Of a stretch of 53,861 bases of DNA, positions 26,170 through 37,451 are shown in pieces. A program made the translations under genes and the position numbers. Location of the stretch: positions 21,242-75,102 of the forward strand of contig PFEY01000103.1 in assembly GCA_002783205.1 (NCBI GenBank), in the 5' to 3' direction. The notes under the pieces are model-generated. The model was given only the letters and a program-made list of their open reading frames with translations. It made no database searches and was not told the origin of the DNA. Every line of letters starts with the position of its first letter. Within the stretch, counting starts at the first letter, position 1. This stretch comes from Rhodobacteraceae bacterium CG17_big_fil_post_rev_8_21_14_2_50_63_15 (GTDB taxonomy: Bacteria > Pseudomonadota > Alphaproteobacteria > Rhodobacterales > Rhodobacteraceae).

Positions 26170-27396
26170 ATGTGGACCAAGGCTCTGGACGGGTTGTTGA
26201 CCCATCTCTTCAGACGCGGGCGACTGAACGTCACCTTTCCCGACGGGATCACACGGACCTATGGGGCAGGCACACCGAACGTGGCGATTGCGCTCAGTGA
26301 CACGACGCTGCCGCGCCGGATCGTGATCTCTCCCGAACTGGCGGTGGGCGAGGGCTATATGGACGGCACGCTGACCATTGACCGCGATGATGTCTACGGT
26401 TTTCTCAGTCTTGCAATGGTCAATATCGCCGCTCAGGGGCAGCCCTGGTTTCGTCGCCCGCTGGAAACACTGCGTCTGCTCAAGCGGCGATGGGATCAGT
26501 TCAACCCGGTGGTGCGTTCGCGGGCCAATGTGGCCCATCACTACGACCTCTCGGGCGAGCTCTATGATCTTTTCCTCGATTCTGACCGGCAATATTCCTG
26601 CGCCTATTTTCGCGACCCGGGCATGACGCTGGAAGAGGCGCAGGCCGCCAAGAAGGCCCATATTGCGGCCAAGTTGCTGATCCGGCCTGGGATGCGGGTG
26701 CTCGATATCGGTTGCGGCTGGGGCGGCATGGGGTTGACGCTCGCGCGGGATTTTGGCGCGCAGGTGACGGGTATCACGCTCTCGCAGGAACAGCACAAGG
26801 TTGCCAATCAGCGCGCCGAGGCGGCGGGGCTGAAGGAGAAGGTGCGATTTCTCCTGTTGGATTATCGCGATGTGACGGGGCAGTTCGACCGCATCGTGTC
26901 GGTCGGCATGTTCGAGCATGTCGGCGTGCCCCATTACGACACTTACTTCAAGAGTGTTCAGCGGCTGCTGGCCCCTGACGGCATCGCGCTCATTCACACC
27001 ATCGGGCGGGCTGCCCCCCCATCGGCGACGAGTCCGTGGATCCTGAAATACATATTTCCCGGCGGCTATTGCCCGGCGATGTCAGAGGCCGTGGCGGCAA
27101 TCGAGCGGCGTGGTCTCGTTACCACGGATGTCGAGGTCTGGCGGCTGCATTATGCCGAGACGCTGCGCCATTGGCGGGAGCGGTTCGAGGCCAATATCGA
27201 CAAGGTGCGCGCGCTTTACGATGACCGGTTCTGCCGCATGTGGCGCTATTATCTCATTGCCAGCGAACTGACCTTTCGGCTCAACAATCAGGTGGTGTTC
27301 CAGTTCCAGCTGACGCCGAAACAGGATGCTATACCCCTGACGCGCGATTATCTCTATTGCACGGAAGAAGGCGGTTTGCGTCACGCCGCCGAATGA
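26170..27396 (+). CDS. Cyclopropane-fatty-acid-synthase-family methyltransferase
   Basis: A 408-residue S-adenosylmethionine enzyme that acts on unsaturated acyl chains of membrane phospholipids. The N-terminal lipid-binding part (VAVGEGYMDGTLTI-like block at about 58-70) precedes the SAM site LDIGCGWGG (178-186). The VGMFEHVG, YIFPGGYCP and HYAETLRHWRERF motifs are conserved. Product type (cyclopropane ring or other methylated acyl chain) cannot be told. ATG 26170 has a GGGGGT site upstream. It is divergent from aspS, with a 238-base shared upstream region, and convergent with pabB. Confidence 0.9.
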   Translation: MWTKALDGLLTHLFRRGRLNVTFPDGITRTYGAGTPNVAIALSDTTLPRRIVISPELAVGEGYMDGTLTIDRDDVYGFLSLAMVNIAAQGQPWFRRPLETLRLLKRRWDQFNPVVRSRANVAHHYDLSGELYDLFLDSDRQYSCAYFRDPGMTLEEAQAAKKAHIAAKLLIRPGMRVLDIGCGWGGMGLTLARDFGAQVTGITLSQEQHKVANQRAEAAGLKEKVRFLLLDYRDVTGQFDRIVSVGMFEHVGVPHYDTYFKSVQRLLAPDGIALIHTIGRAAPPSATSPWILKYIFPGGYCPAMSEAVAAIERRGLVTTDVEVWRLHYAETLRHWRERFEANIDKVRALYDDRFCRMWRYYLIASELTFRLNNQVVFQFQLTPKQDAIPLTRDYLYCTEEGGLRHAAE

Positions 27397-27403
27397 GCGC
27401 GCA

Positions 27404-28528
27404 TCAGGCGCAGGCGGGGCAGAGCGCGAGGGCGAAGCGCGCCTTCCACAGGGCTTCTTCGTATTCGCCTGGGGCCGTGCTGTCATGGACCACCCCGCCG
27501 CCTACGTTGAGCGTGGCGCGGCCCTCCTCGAGCATCAGGGTGCGGATTGCCACGTTGAATTCGGCGCGCCCATCCGGCGCGGCCCAGCCGATGGCACCGC
27601 AATAGATCTCGCGTGGGCTGCGTTCGACCTGCGCGAGGATCTCCATCGCGCGGATCTTGGGGGCGCCGGTGATCGAGCCGCAGGGGAAAAGCGCGCGCAG
27701 GATCTCCGACAGCGTCGTGCCGGGTCTGAGCTGCGCGGTGATGCGCGAAGTCATCTGATGCACCGTCTCGTAGGTCTCAACCGAAAAGAGGTCGGGCACT
27801 CGCACCGATCCCGGCAGGCTGACCCGGCTGATATCGTTGCGCAGGAGATCGACGATCATCAGGTTCTCGGCGCGGTTCTTGGCGTCCGACTGAAGAAAAC
27901 AGCGGCGCCGGGCATCCTCGGCGGCATCCGTCGCGCGCGGCTGGGTGCCCTTCATGGGCCGGGTCTCGATCCGCCCCTCGGCATCGGTGCGAAAGAACAG
28001 CTCGGGCGAGCGCGACAGGATCGCGGGCAGGCCCTCTGCCTCGATCAGCGCGCCATGACTCACCGGCTGAATGCAGGCCAGCGCGGCATAGAGCGCTTGC
28101 GCGCTGCCGGTGACGGTCATCGTCAGGGGAAAGGTCAGGTTGGCCTGATAGATGTCGCCCGCGCCGATCAGGTCATGCACGGCGGCAAAGGCGCGGGCAT
28201 AGCGGGCCTCGTCCCAGGCGGGTGTCATCTCTCTCAGCGTGGCGGGCGTGGCGGGCAGGGCGGGCGCAGGCAAGGGCGCGTCATAGAGGCCAAACTGGAG
28301 GAGCGGCAGGCGGCGCGGTGAGGGCATCAAGGGAGCAAGGCGCGGCTCGAACGCATGGCCAAGCTCGTAACTGGCGAACCCCGCGAGCCAAGCGCCTTGC
28401 GCCTGCGCCGCGTCGAGCGCGGCAAGGGCGGCGGGCACGTCCTGCGGCGTTTCAGCCACGATCAGTTGCGTCGGCAGCGAAAAAGTGCAAGCCGCGCCGG
28501 TCGGTCCATGATCGAAACGAATCTGCAA
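27404..28528 (-). CDS. pabB: Aminodeoxychorismate synthase component I
   Basis: A 374-residue chorismate-binding enzyme that makes 4-amino-4-deoxychorismate for folate with glutamine amidotransferase PabA. Motifs are GDIYQANLTFPL, RPMKGTQPR, RNDISRVS and GSITGAPKIRAMEI. It is shorter than E. coli PabB because the N-terminal region is reduced, as in many alphaproteobacteria. The start is TTG 28528 with GGGAA upstream; no nearby ATG is available. The gene is divergent from marR. PabA and PabC are not in view, although the next gene on this strand could have been expected to be pabC. Confidence 0.9.
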   Translation of the reverse strand: MQIRFDHGPTGAACTFSLPTQLIVAETPQDVPAALAALDAAQAQGAWLAGFASYELGHAFEPRLAPLMPSPRRLPLLQFGLYDAPLPAPALPATPATLREMTPAWDEARYARAFAAVHDLIGAGDIYQANLTFPLTMTVTGSAQALYAALACIQPVSHGALIEAEGLPAILSRSPELFFRTDAEGRIETRPMKGTQPRATDAAEDARRRCFLQSDAKNRAENLMIVDLLRNDISRVSLPGSVRVPDLFSVETYETVHQMTSRITAQLRPGTTLSEILRALFPCGSITGAPKIRAMEILAQVERSPREIYCGAIGWAAPDGRAEFNVAIRTLMLEEGRATLNVGGGVVHDSTAPGEYEEALWKARFALALCPACA

Positions 28529-28631
28529 AGCGCGTTCCCTTGCGTGATGCTAGGTTTATTTAGGCCTGCAACGCGCGAATGACACCCCTCAAATGCGCCG
28601 CTTTGATCGGGTTTTGCGCTCCGACCTGGGC

Positions 28632-28661
28632 TTGACAATAGATAGGAATCCTATGTAATTA
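28632..28661 (+). promoter_or_regulatory. marR promoter with palindromic operator
   Basis: TTGACA (28632-28637) and TAATTA (28656-28661) are 18 bases apart. Between them lies ATAGGA-A-TCCTAT (28642-28654), a perfect palindrome with one central base. A repressor bound there would block RNA polymerase. Since the next gene encodes a MarR protein, autoregulation is the natural reading. Confidence 0.65.
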
Positions 28662-28680
28662 ATCCGAAAGAGGTATCATC

Positions 28681-29307
28681 ATGTCAGAGCCCACCGCACA
28701 GATCGCCTTTGCCATGGCCCGCCTTGCCACGCTGCAAAGGGCCGCGATCTGGCGGCAGGCGGGTCTGCGCGGGTTGACGGCCACTCAGGTGGCGATCCTG
28801 CATGCGCTGGCCCGCCATGGCCCGGCGCGGGTGGGGGCGCTGGCCGGGACGCTGGGGGTGACGCAGCCCACATTGTCGGATGCCCTGGCGGCGCTGGTGG
28901 CGAAGGGGTTGGCGCTGCGGTCCGCCGATCCGGCGGATGCGCGCGCGCGTCAGGTCTGTCTCACGTCTGTGGGGGCAGCTGAGGCCCGCGCGCTGGACGA
29001 GACGCCCGCAGCGCTGAGCGAGGCGCTCGAGCGGTTGCCGGTGGCTGAACGCGGCGCGATGCTGCGGGCCCTCTCTGGCGTGATCCGGGGATTGCAGCGG
29101 GCGGGGGCCATCCCGGTTGAGCGGATGTGCGTGACCTGCCGCCATTTCCGGCCGTATGTCCATGAAGATGCGGCAGCGCCGCATCATTGCGGCTTCGTGG
29201 ATGCCGCCTTTGGCGATGGGCTGTTGCGCATCGACTGCGGCGACCACGCGGAGGCCACGGAGGAGGAGGCGCGCACCACTTGGGCGCGCTTTGCCGCCAT
29301 GGCCTGA
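28681..29307 (+). CDS. MarR-family regulator with four-Cys C-terminal module
   Basis: A 208-residue protein. Residues about 5-140 form the MarR winged helix (LTATQVAILHALARHG, then recognition region GVTQPTLSDALAAL and wing RSADPADARARQ). An extension carries Cys150, Cys153, Cys170 and Cys186 (CVTCRHF ... HHCGF ... DCGDH), spaced C-X2-C-X16-C-X15-C. That suggests a zinc or iron-sulfur site, hence redox or metal sensing. AAAGAGG precedes ATG 28681, and a palindrome lies inside its promoter. Cytochrome P460 and redoxin genes follow, which supports a role in nitrogen-oxide or redox stress. That role is inferred. Confidence 0.85.
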   Translation: MSEPTAQIAFAMARLATLQRAAIWRQAGLRGLTATQVAILHALARHGPARVGALAGTLGVTQPTLSDALAALVAKGLALRSADPADARARQVCLTSVGAAEARALDETPAALSEALERLPVAERGAMLRALSGVIRGLQRAGAIPVERMCVTCRHFRPYVHEDAAAPHHCGFVDAAFGDGLLRIDCGDHAEATEEEARTTWARFAAMA

Positions 29308-29310
29308 GTC

Positions 29311-29344
29311 GGGCATCAGGGCCGCGGTAACGGTCCGGATGCCC
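29311..29344 (+). terminator. Attenuator-like hairpin between marR and P460 gene
   Basis: GGGCATC (29311-29317) pairs with GATGCCC (29338-29344), and inside it GGGCCG pairs with CGGTCC (one G-U), with loop CGGTAA. TTTG follows. It starts four bases after the marR stop, so it probably reduces read-through into the P460 gene. The T-run is short, so termination may be partial. Confidence 0.5.
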
Positions 29345-29384
29345 TTTGATGCAACCCTCTCATGCGACGAAAAGGAAGCACGTT

Positions 29385-29879
29385 ATGATGACACGACAAG
29401 ACTTTTTCCGCCATAGCATTGTGCTGGCTCTCACCTTGACGGGTGGCGCCGCTCTGGCCGATCCGGCCGACGTGCCCTATCCCGAGGGCTACCGCAACTG
29501 GACTCATGTCAAGAGCATGGTGATCGAGGACGTGCACCCGCTCTACGACAGCTTTGGCGGAATTCATCACCTCTATGCCAATGATCTCGCGCTGCAGGGC
29601 TATCGCAGCGGGCAATTTCCTGATGGTGCGGTCATTGTCTTCGACCTTCTGGAGACGGTGCGCGCCGAGGGTGCGCTGAGCGAGGGCACGCGCAAGGTTC
29701 TGGGCGTCATGGTGAAGGACAGCGCCGCCTATGCCGCGACCGGCGGCTGGGGTTTCGAGGGCTGGGCCGGGGGAGACCCGGAGCGTCCCGTGGTGGGCGC
29801 GGCGGCGGGCGAGGCGTGCTATGCCTGTCACACGGCGGTGGAGAACACCGGCTTTGTCTTTTCCAGCCTGCGGGACTGA
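29385..29879 (+). CDS. Cytochrome P460-family c-type haem protein
   Basis: A 164-residue exported protein with a signal peptide ending near residue 25 (GAALA). The pattern PYPEGYRNWTHVKSMVIED near the N-terminus and a C-terminal haem-binding CYACH (Cys145, Cys148, His149) followed by NTGFVFS define the cytochrome P460 family. Characterised members oxidise hydroxylamine or bind nitric oxide; many homologues in heterotrophs have no known role. GGAAG lies before ATG 29385, and a second ATG follows directly. The redoxin gene starts three bases after the stop. Confidence 0.9.
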   Translation: MMTRQDFFRHSIVLALTLTGGAALADPADVPYPEGYRNWTHVKSMVIEDVHPLYDSFGGIHHLYANDLALQGYRSGQFPDGAVIVFDLLETVRAEGALSEGTRKVLGVMVKDSAAYAATGGWGFEGWAGGDPERPVVGAAAGEACYACHTAVENTGFVFSSLRD

Positions 29880-29882
29880 TCC

Positions 29883-30368
29883 ATGACCGAGACCTCACCA
29901 CCCGCCCCGCCGCTCGACTGTTCGCCGTGGTTCAACACCGCCGAACCGCTGTCGCTCGCGGCGCTCGGTGGGCGGGTGGTGGCGGTCGAGGCCTTTCAGA
30001 TGCTCTGCCCGGGCTGCGTGCTGCACGGTCTGCCTCAGGCGCAACGGGTGGCCGAGACCTTTGGTGGCGATGTCACGGTGATCGGGCTGCATTGCGTGTT
30101 CGAGCATCACGCCGCGCAGGGGCCCGAGCAGCTTCGGGCGTTTCTGCATGAATGGCGCATCCGCTTTCCCGTGGGGGTGGATGCGCCCGGCCCCGGTTCG
30201 CTGCCACGCACGATGGCGGCCTGGGGTCTGCAAGGCACGCCCTCGCTGGTGCTGATCGACCGCGCCGGGCGGCTGCGCGCGCGGCATTTCGGGCAGGTCC
30301 CGGATCTGGCGCTCGGGGCCGAAATCATGGCTCTGATCGCGGAAAGTCCTGGCGGCGACGGGGCTTGA
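29883..30368 (+). CDS. Thioredoxin-fold redoxin, TlpA/peroxiredoxin-like
   Basis: A 161-residue protein without signal peptide, so probably cytoplasmic. The redox centre is LCPGC (Cys42, Cys45), following VVAVEAFQM. The second half has the TlpA/AhpC-like pattern RFPVGVDAPG, then the cis-Pro region GLQGTPSLVLIDRAGRLR. It may reduce disulfides or peroxides; the specific partner is unknown. It sits three bases after the P460 gene and shares its transcript. The cytoplasmic place contrasts with the exported haem protein. Confidence 0.8.
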   Translation: MTETSPPAPPLDCSPWFNTAEPLSLAALGGRVVAVEAFQMLCPGCVLHGLPQAQRVAETFGGDVTVIGLHCVFEHHAAQGPEQLRAFLHEWRIRFPVGVDAPGPGSLPRTMAAWGLQGTPSLVLIDRAGRLRARHFGQVPDLALGAEIMALIAESPGGDGA

Positions 30369-30421
30369 CGGGATTTGCCTCGCATGGGACGCTCAGCGAG
30401 TTCATTGCGGGATGGGATGGG

Positions 30422-30946
30422 ATGACGCGCGCGGTGTGCGGGATTGCCTTTGGGTTGTTTCTCTTTGCTACGGCGGCGCAGGCCGAACGGGTTTCGATCG
30501 GTTTTGAAGGGCCGGGCGAAGGGTTGGCTCCGGCGGAGATGCTCGAGGATGGCTACCGGATCGGGATGCAGGGCATCACGGTCTCGACGGCTGCGAGATC
30601 CGGCGATGGCACGGATGGGCCAACCGAGATCGAGAGCCTGATGGGCGTGCGCGGAGTGGCGGAGATCACCCGTCCGGGGCGGCCCTTTGTCTTTGTCTCG
30701 TTGGACTGGCAGTCCGAGAGCGGCACGCCCGACGTGATCGTCGAGGGGTATTCCGGCGAACTTCTGGTGGGGCGCGAACACTTTGTTCTGCCCGGCCGGG
30801 GCGGCTTTGTCACCTTTGTCGCGGACGCCCTCGCCGGGCAGGGTCTCGACCGTCTGAGGATACTGCCGCAGCGCGACCGTGGCGGCATGGGCGCGCTTGA
30901 CAGGGTCATTCTGGAGGATGCGCCCGAGGCGGGTGAGACCTCATGA
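30422..30946 (+). CDS. Secreted hypothetical protein
   Basis: A 174-residue protein with a clear signal peptide (MTRAVCGIAFGLFLFATAAQA). The mature chain is beta-rich, with alternating patterns such as RPFVFVSLDWQSESGTPDVI and RGGFVTFVADALAGQGLDRL. It looks like a small jelly-roll-type or lectin-like fold of the kind seen in PEP-CTERM-associated proteins, but no sorting tail is present. I do not recognise the family. It lies 53 bases after the redoxin stop and probably belongs to that transcript. carB begins 108 bases later. Confidence 0.6.
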   Translation: MTRAVCGIAFGLFLFATAAQAERVSIGFEGPGEGLAPAEMLEDGYRIGMQGITVSTAARSGDGTDGPTEIESLMGVRGVAEITRPGRPFVFVSLDWQSESGTPDVIVEGYSGELLVGREHFVLPGRGGFVTFVADALAGQGLDRLRILPQRDRGGMGALDRVILEDAPEAGETS

Positions 30947-31054
30947 GCACGGCGCGGGTTTGGCCCTTGCACCCTGGCTGATGATGGCTATAACCCGAGC
31001 AATTTGCGGGCGCGGGCCATCTCGTGCGCGCATGTCAGTTGTCCGGGGACCGAT

Positions 31055-34351
<3,297 letters not shown>

Positions 34352-34388
34352 GCGGGTCATGGCAGACGGGTTCTCCGGCCACCTTTCG

Positions 34389-34412
34389 CTTTCACTGTTC
34401 CAAAAATACTCA
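34389..34412 (-). repeat. Dispersed intergenic motif, copy 2
   Basis: Read leftward the sequence is GAGTATTTTTGGAACAGTG followed by AAAG, differing from the copy at 18985 at one position in the 20-base core. It lies between the convergent carB and trhO genes. Confidence 0.5.
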
Positions 34413-34450
34413 TAGTCCAACGGTGTCGCCCTAAGCGCCACCCGAGAAGG

Positions 34451-35365
34451 TCAGCCCTCGTGGATCATCTTGAGGTGCCGCGCGCCGCGCGCCTCGGCGA
34501 GGGTGATCTGCCTTTGCCGCTCGCGGAACCGTGCCTTGTCCTCGTCATCGGTCTCATGGACGCAATGATGGCAGGCGACGCCCTCCTCGTATTCGGGGCG
34601 GGCGCAGTCCTCGGGCAGGATTGGGCGTCGGCAGGCGTGGCAGAGGAGATGCGGCCCCTCTTTCAGCCTGTGCCCGACCGACACGCGCCCGTCAAAGACG
34701 AAACAGGCACCCTGCCAAAGGCTCTCCGCCTCGGGCACTTCCTCGAGATATTTCAGGATCCCGCCCTTGAGGTGATAGACCTCCTCGACGCCCTGCCCGA
34801 GAAGGTAGTTGGTGGATTTCTCGCAGCGGATGCCGCCGGTGCAGAACATCGCGATGCGCTTGTTGTGAAAGCGATGCCGGTTCTCCGCCCACCAGGCGGG
34901 AAAGTCGCGGAAACTGGCGGTCATGGGATCGACCGCGCCCTCGAACGTGCCGATCGCCACCTCGTAATCGTTGCGCGTGTCGATCACCGCCACGTCCGGG
35001 CTCTGGATCAGATCGTTCCAGTCTCCGGGCGCGACATGGTGCCCGACCCGCGCAAGCGGATCGACATCGGGCTGGCCCATGGTGACAATCTCGCGCTTGA
35101 GCCGCACCTTCATCCGGCGAAAGGGTTGCGCCGCGCTCCGGCTTTCCTTCCATTCGAGATCGGCGCAGCCGGGCAGGGTGCGCAGATGCGTGAGCACCCG
35201 CGCGATGCCGGCCTCCGGCCCGGCAATCGTGCCGTTGATCCCCTCGCGCGCCAGAAGCAGCGTGCCGCTGATCCGCTCGGTCTCGCAGAGCGTCAGAAGC
35301 GGGAGCCGCAGGGCGGCCGGGTTGTCAAACCGGGTGAAGTGATAAATGGCGGCAATTCGATACAT
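34451..35365 (-). CDS. trhO: tRNA uridine-34 hydroxylase, rhodanese family (TrhO)
   Basis: A 304-residue protein of the YceA/UPF0176 family, which hydroxylates uridine 34 of certain tRNAs, the first step to 5-methoxyuridine or cmo5U. An N-terminal acylphosphatase-like domain (residues 1-95; [10 protein letters not shown]) precedes the rhodanese domain with the active Cys175 in [13 protein letters not shown] (second Cys181). A Cys-rich tail follows (CHACRRP, ACHHC) that could bind zinc. ATG 35365 gives the family N-terminus; upstream in-frame sequence is unrelated. It is convergent with carB and divergent from pncA. Confidence 0.92.
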   Translation of the reverse strand: MYRIAAIYHFTRFDNPAALRLPLLTLCETERISGTLLLAREGINGTIAGPEAGIARVLTHLRTLPGCADLEWKESRSAAQPFRRMKVRLKREIVTMGQPDVDPLARVGHHVAPGDWNDLIQSPDVAVIDTRNDYEVAIGTFEGAVDPMTASFRDFPAWWAENRHRFHNKRIAMFCTGGIRCEKSTNYLLGQGVEEVYHLKGGILKYLEEVPEAESLWQGACFVFDGRVSVGHRLKEGPHLLCHACRRPILPEDCARPEYEEGVACHHCVHETDDEDKARFRERQRQITLAEARGARHLKMIHEG

Positions 35366-35471
35366 GGGCCGCGATCTACGCCCCTGTGGGCCACCCTGCA
35401 AGATGGCAATCCGCTGCCATTGACGCGGAACCCCGCCGCCCCTACCCATTAAGGGGCAAAGGAGGCCCGCC

Positions 35472-36068
35472 ATGACCCGCGCGCTGATCGTGATCGACCT
35501 GCAACAGGATTTCTGCCCCGGTGGCGCGCTCGCCGTGGCGGGGGGAGATGAGATCGTGGCGGGCATCAATGCGCTGATGACGAAATTTCCGGCGGTGATC
35601 CTGACGCAGGACTGGCATCCGGCGGGGCATTCCTCCTTTGCCTCGGCGCATCCCGGCCGGGCCCCGTTCGAGACCATCGAGATGTCCTATGGCGCGCAGG
35701 TGCTCTGGCCCGATCACTGTGTGCAGGGCAGCGCGGGAGCGACGTTTCACGAGGCTCTCGACACCACCCGTGCCGATCTGATCCTGCGCAAGGGATACCA
35801 TCCCGGCATCGACAGCTATTCGGCGTTCTTTGAGAATGACCGCGAGACGCCCACCGGACTGCATGGCTATCTCCAGACCCGTGGTTTGAACGATCTGACC
35901 TTTGTCGGGCTGGCCACCGATTTCTGTGTCACCTATTCGGCGGTGGATGCCGCCTGGCATGGGTATCGCGCCACCGTATGGCGTGATCTCTGCCGCGCCA
36001 TCGACCTTGACGGATCGCTTGCGGCAGCAGAGGCGGGCATGCGTGCGGCGGGGGTGACGCTTGCATAA
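35472..36068 (+). CDS. pncA: Nicotinamidase
   Basis: A 198-residue enzyme that hydrolyses nicotinamide to nicotinate and ammonia in NAD salvage. The catalytic residues Asp9, Lys107 (RKGYHPG) and Cys152 (ATDFCV) are all present, as are metal ligands Asp47, His49 and His53 ([11 protein letters not shown]) and His82. AAAGGAGG lies just before ATG 35472. It heads a compact set: the UDG-like gene overlaps its end by eight bases, and that in turn overlaps the SseB-like gene by eight. Confidence 0.94.
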   Translation: MTRALIVIDLQQDFCPGGALAVAGGDEIVAGINALMTKFPAVILTQDWHPAGHSSFASAHPGRAPFETIEMSYGAQVLWPDHCVQGSAGATFHEALDTTRADLILRKGYHPGIDSYSAFFENDRETPTGLHGYLQTRGLNDLTFVGLATDFCVTYSAVDAAWHGYRATVWRDLCRAIDLDGSLAAAEAGMRAAGVTLA

Positions 36069-36660
36069 TCGGGCGGGCGATATCGCCGCACGCATCCGCG
36101 CGTGTCGTCTCTGCGCGGATCGCTTTGCCGGCACGCGGACCGCACATGCGCCGCGGCCTGTCGTCTGGTTCGAGCCCACGGCGCGCCTGCTGATCGCGGG
36201 ACAGGCGCCTGGGATGCGGGTGCATCTCTCGGGCAAGCCGTTCGACGATCCCTCGGGCGAGCGGTTGCGCGACTGGCTCGGGCTGGACGCTGAGACGTTT
36301 TACGACAGATCCCGCGTGGCCATCGTGCCTATGGCCTTTTGTTTTCCCGGTTATAATGCGCGCGGCGCGGACCTGCCGCCGCCGGCAATCTGTGGACGAA
36401 CTTGGCATGAGGCTGTCCTCGAAACCCTGGGCGACGTGAAACTCGGGGTGCTGGTCGGCGGACATGCGCATAAATACCATCTCGGCGTCACGAGCGGCGT
36501 CACCGAAACGGTGCGCCGCTGGCGCGATCATGCGCCGCGTTTGTTTGCCTTGCCGCATCCGTCGTGGCGCAATACCGCTTGGTTGAGGAAAAATCCGTGG
36601 TTCGAGGCCGAGGTTCTGCCCGACTTGCGCGCTGCAATTCAGAGGGTTCTGTATGACTGA
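36061..36660 (+). CDS. Uracil-DNA-glycosylase-superfamily protein
   Basis: A 199-residue protein starting at TTG 36061, with a G-run about six bases upstream and an eight-base overlap with pncA. The superfamily motifs are GQAPGM (47-52) and the C-terminal LPHPSWRN. Cys15, Cys18, Cys94 and Cys111 are spaced much like the iron-sulfur Cys of family 4 uracil-DNA glycosylases, so it may hold a cluster. The catalytic residues of family 4 are not clearly matched, so glycosylase activity is uncertain. It could act in base-excision repair or on RNA. Confidence 0.8.
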   Translation: MHNRAGDIAARIRACRLCADRFAGTRTAHAPRPVVWFEPTARLLIAGQAPGMRVHLSGKPFDDPSGERLRDWLGLDAETFYDRSRVAIVPMAFCFPGYNARGADLPPPAICGRTWHEAVLETLGDVKLGVLVGGHAHKYHLGVTSGVTETVRRWRDHAPRLFALPHPSWRNTAWLRKNPWFEAEVLPDLRAAIQRVLYD

Positions 36661-37438
36661 CCGATCCAGGCTTGACGCCGCACATGCCGCGATGGAGGCC
36701 GCACCCGACGATGCGCAGGCCCGGTTGCGGTTTTACGAGACTTTGGCGGCGAGCGAGTTGTTTCTCCTGCTGGCCTCCGAGATGCAGGAAGACCGGCTTG
36801 ACCCGGAGGTGTTCGATCTGTCGGACAATTCCTTTGTTCTCGTCTTTGATCGCGAGGACCGTCTGGCCGCCTTTGCCCGCCGCCCGGTGCCCTATGCCGC
36901 GCTCACCGGGCGGACAATCGCGCGGATGCTGGCCGGGCAAGGGGTGGGTCTGGGCGTCAATCTCGATGTTGCGCCCTCGTCGATTCTGATCCCGCCGGAG
37001 GCGGTCGACTGGCTGGCCGAAACCCTGGCCGAAACCCCGCAGGAGATCGAGGCGCGGCCCCGGAAATTCACCGCGCCTGTTGGCCTGCCGGAGACCTTTT
37101 TGGTGGCGCTCGATGCGCGGCTGGCCGCGATGGCGGGGCTGGCGCAACTGGCCTATCTTGCTGCTGTGACCTATGAGAGTGGTGCGACGGGTCATCTGCT
37201 GGGATTCGTCGCGACAGAGCCTGGGGCCGAGGCGGCGCTGGCGCGGGCGGTCTCGGAAGTTCTGATCTTTTCCGGGTTGGAGGCGGCGGCGCTCGATGTG
37301 ACGTTCCTCGCGGCCTCCGACCCGGTGGCGGGGCGGCTGGCAAGATGCGGCCTGCGGTTTGATCTGCCCGATCCCCCTAAACCCGAGCCGCGGCAGGCCC
37401 CCGGCTCTGATCCTGCAAGACCGCCCCGTCTCAGGTAG
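36653..37438 (+). CDS. SseB-domain protein
   Basis: A 261-residue cytoplasmic protein. The N-terminal half (about 5-125) fits the SseB domain: LYETL-like helix, FLLLASE and LVFDREDRLAAFARRPVPYAALTGR, then GVGLGVNLDVAPSSILIPPEAVDWL. The C-terminal half resembles the second SseB-type domain. The biochemical role of this family is unknown. It overlaps the UDG-like gene by eight bases and ends the pncA set. The C-terminal tail is Pro-rich and looks disordered. Confidence 0.75.
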   Translation: MTDRSRLDAAHAAMEAAPDDAQARLRFYETLAASELFLLLASEMQEDRLDPEVFDLSDNSFVLVFDREDRLAAFARRPVPYAALTGRTIARMLAGQGVGLGVNLDVAPSSILIPPEAVDWLAETLAETPQEIEARPRKFTAPVGLPETFLVALDARLAAMAGLAQLAYLAAVTYESGATGHLLGFVATEPGAEAALARAVSEVLIFSGLEAAALDVTFLAASDPVAGRLARCGLRFDLPDPPKPEPRQAPGSDPARPPRLR

Positions 37439-37451
37439 GAATGTTGCGCCG

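Noticed and set aside
30943-30981. A 12-codon frame overlapping the stop of the secreted protein gene before carB
   Set aside because: ATGA overlap alone is not enough; the peptide is very short and shows no leader-peptide pattern such as Arg or pyrimidine-linked runs.
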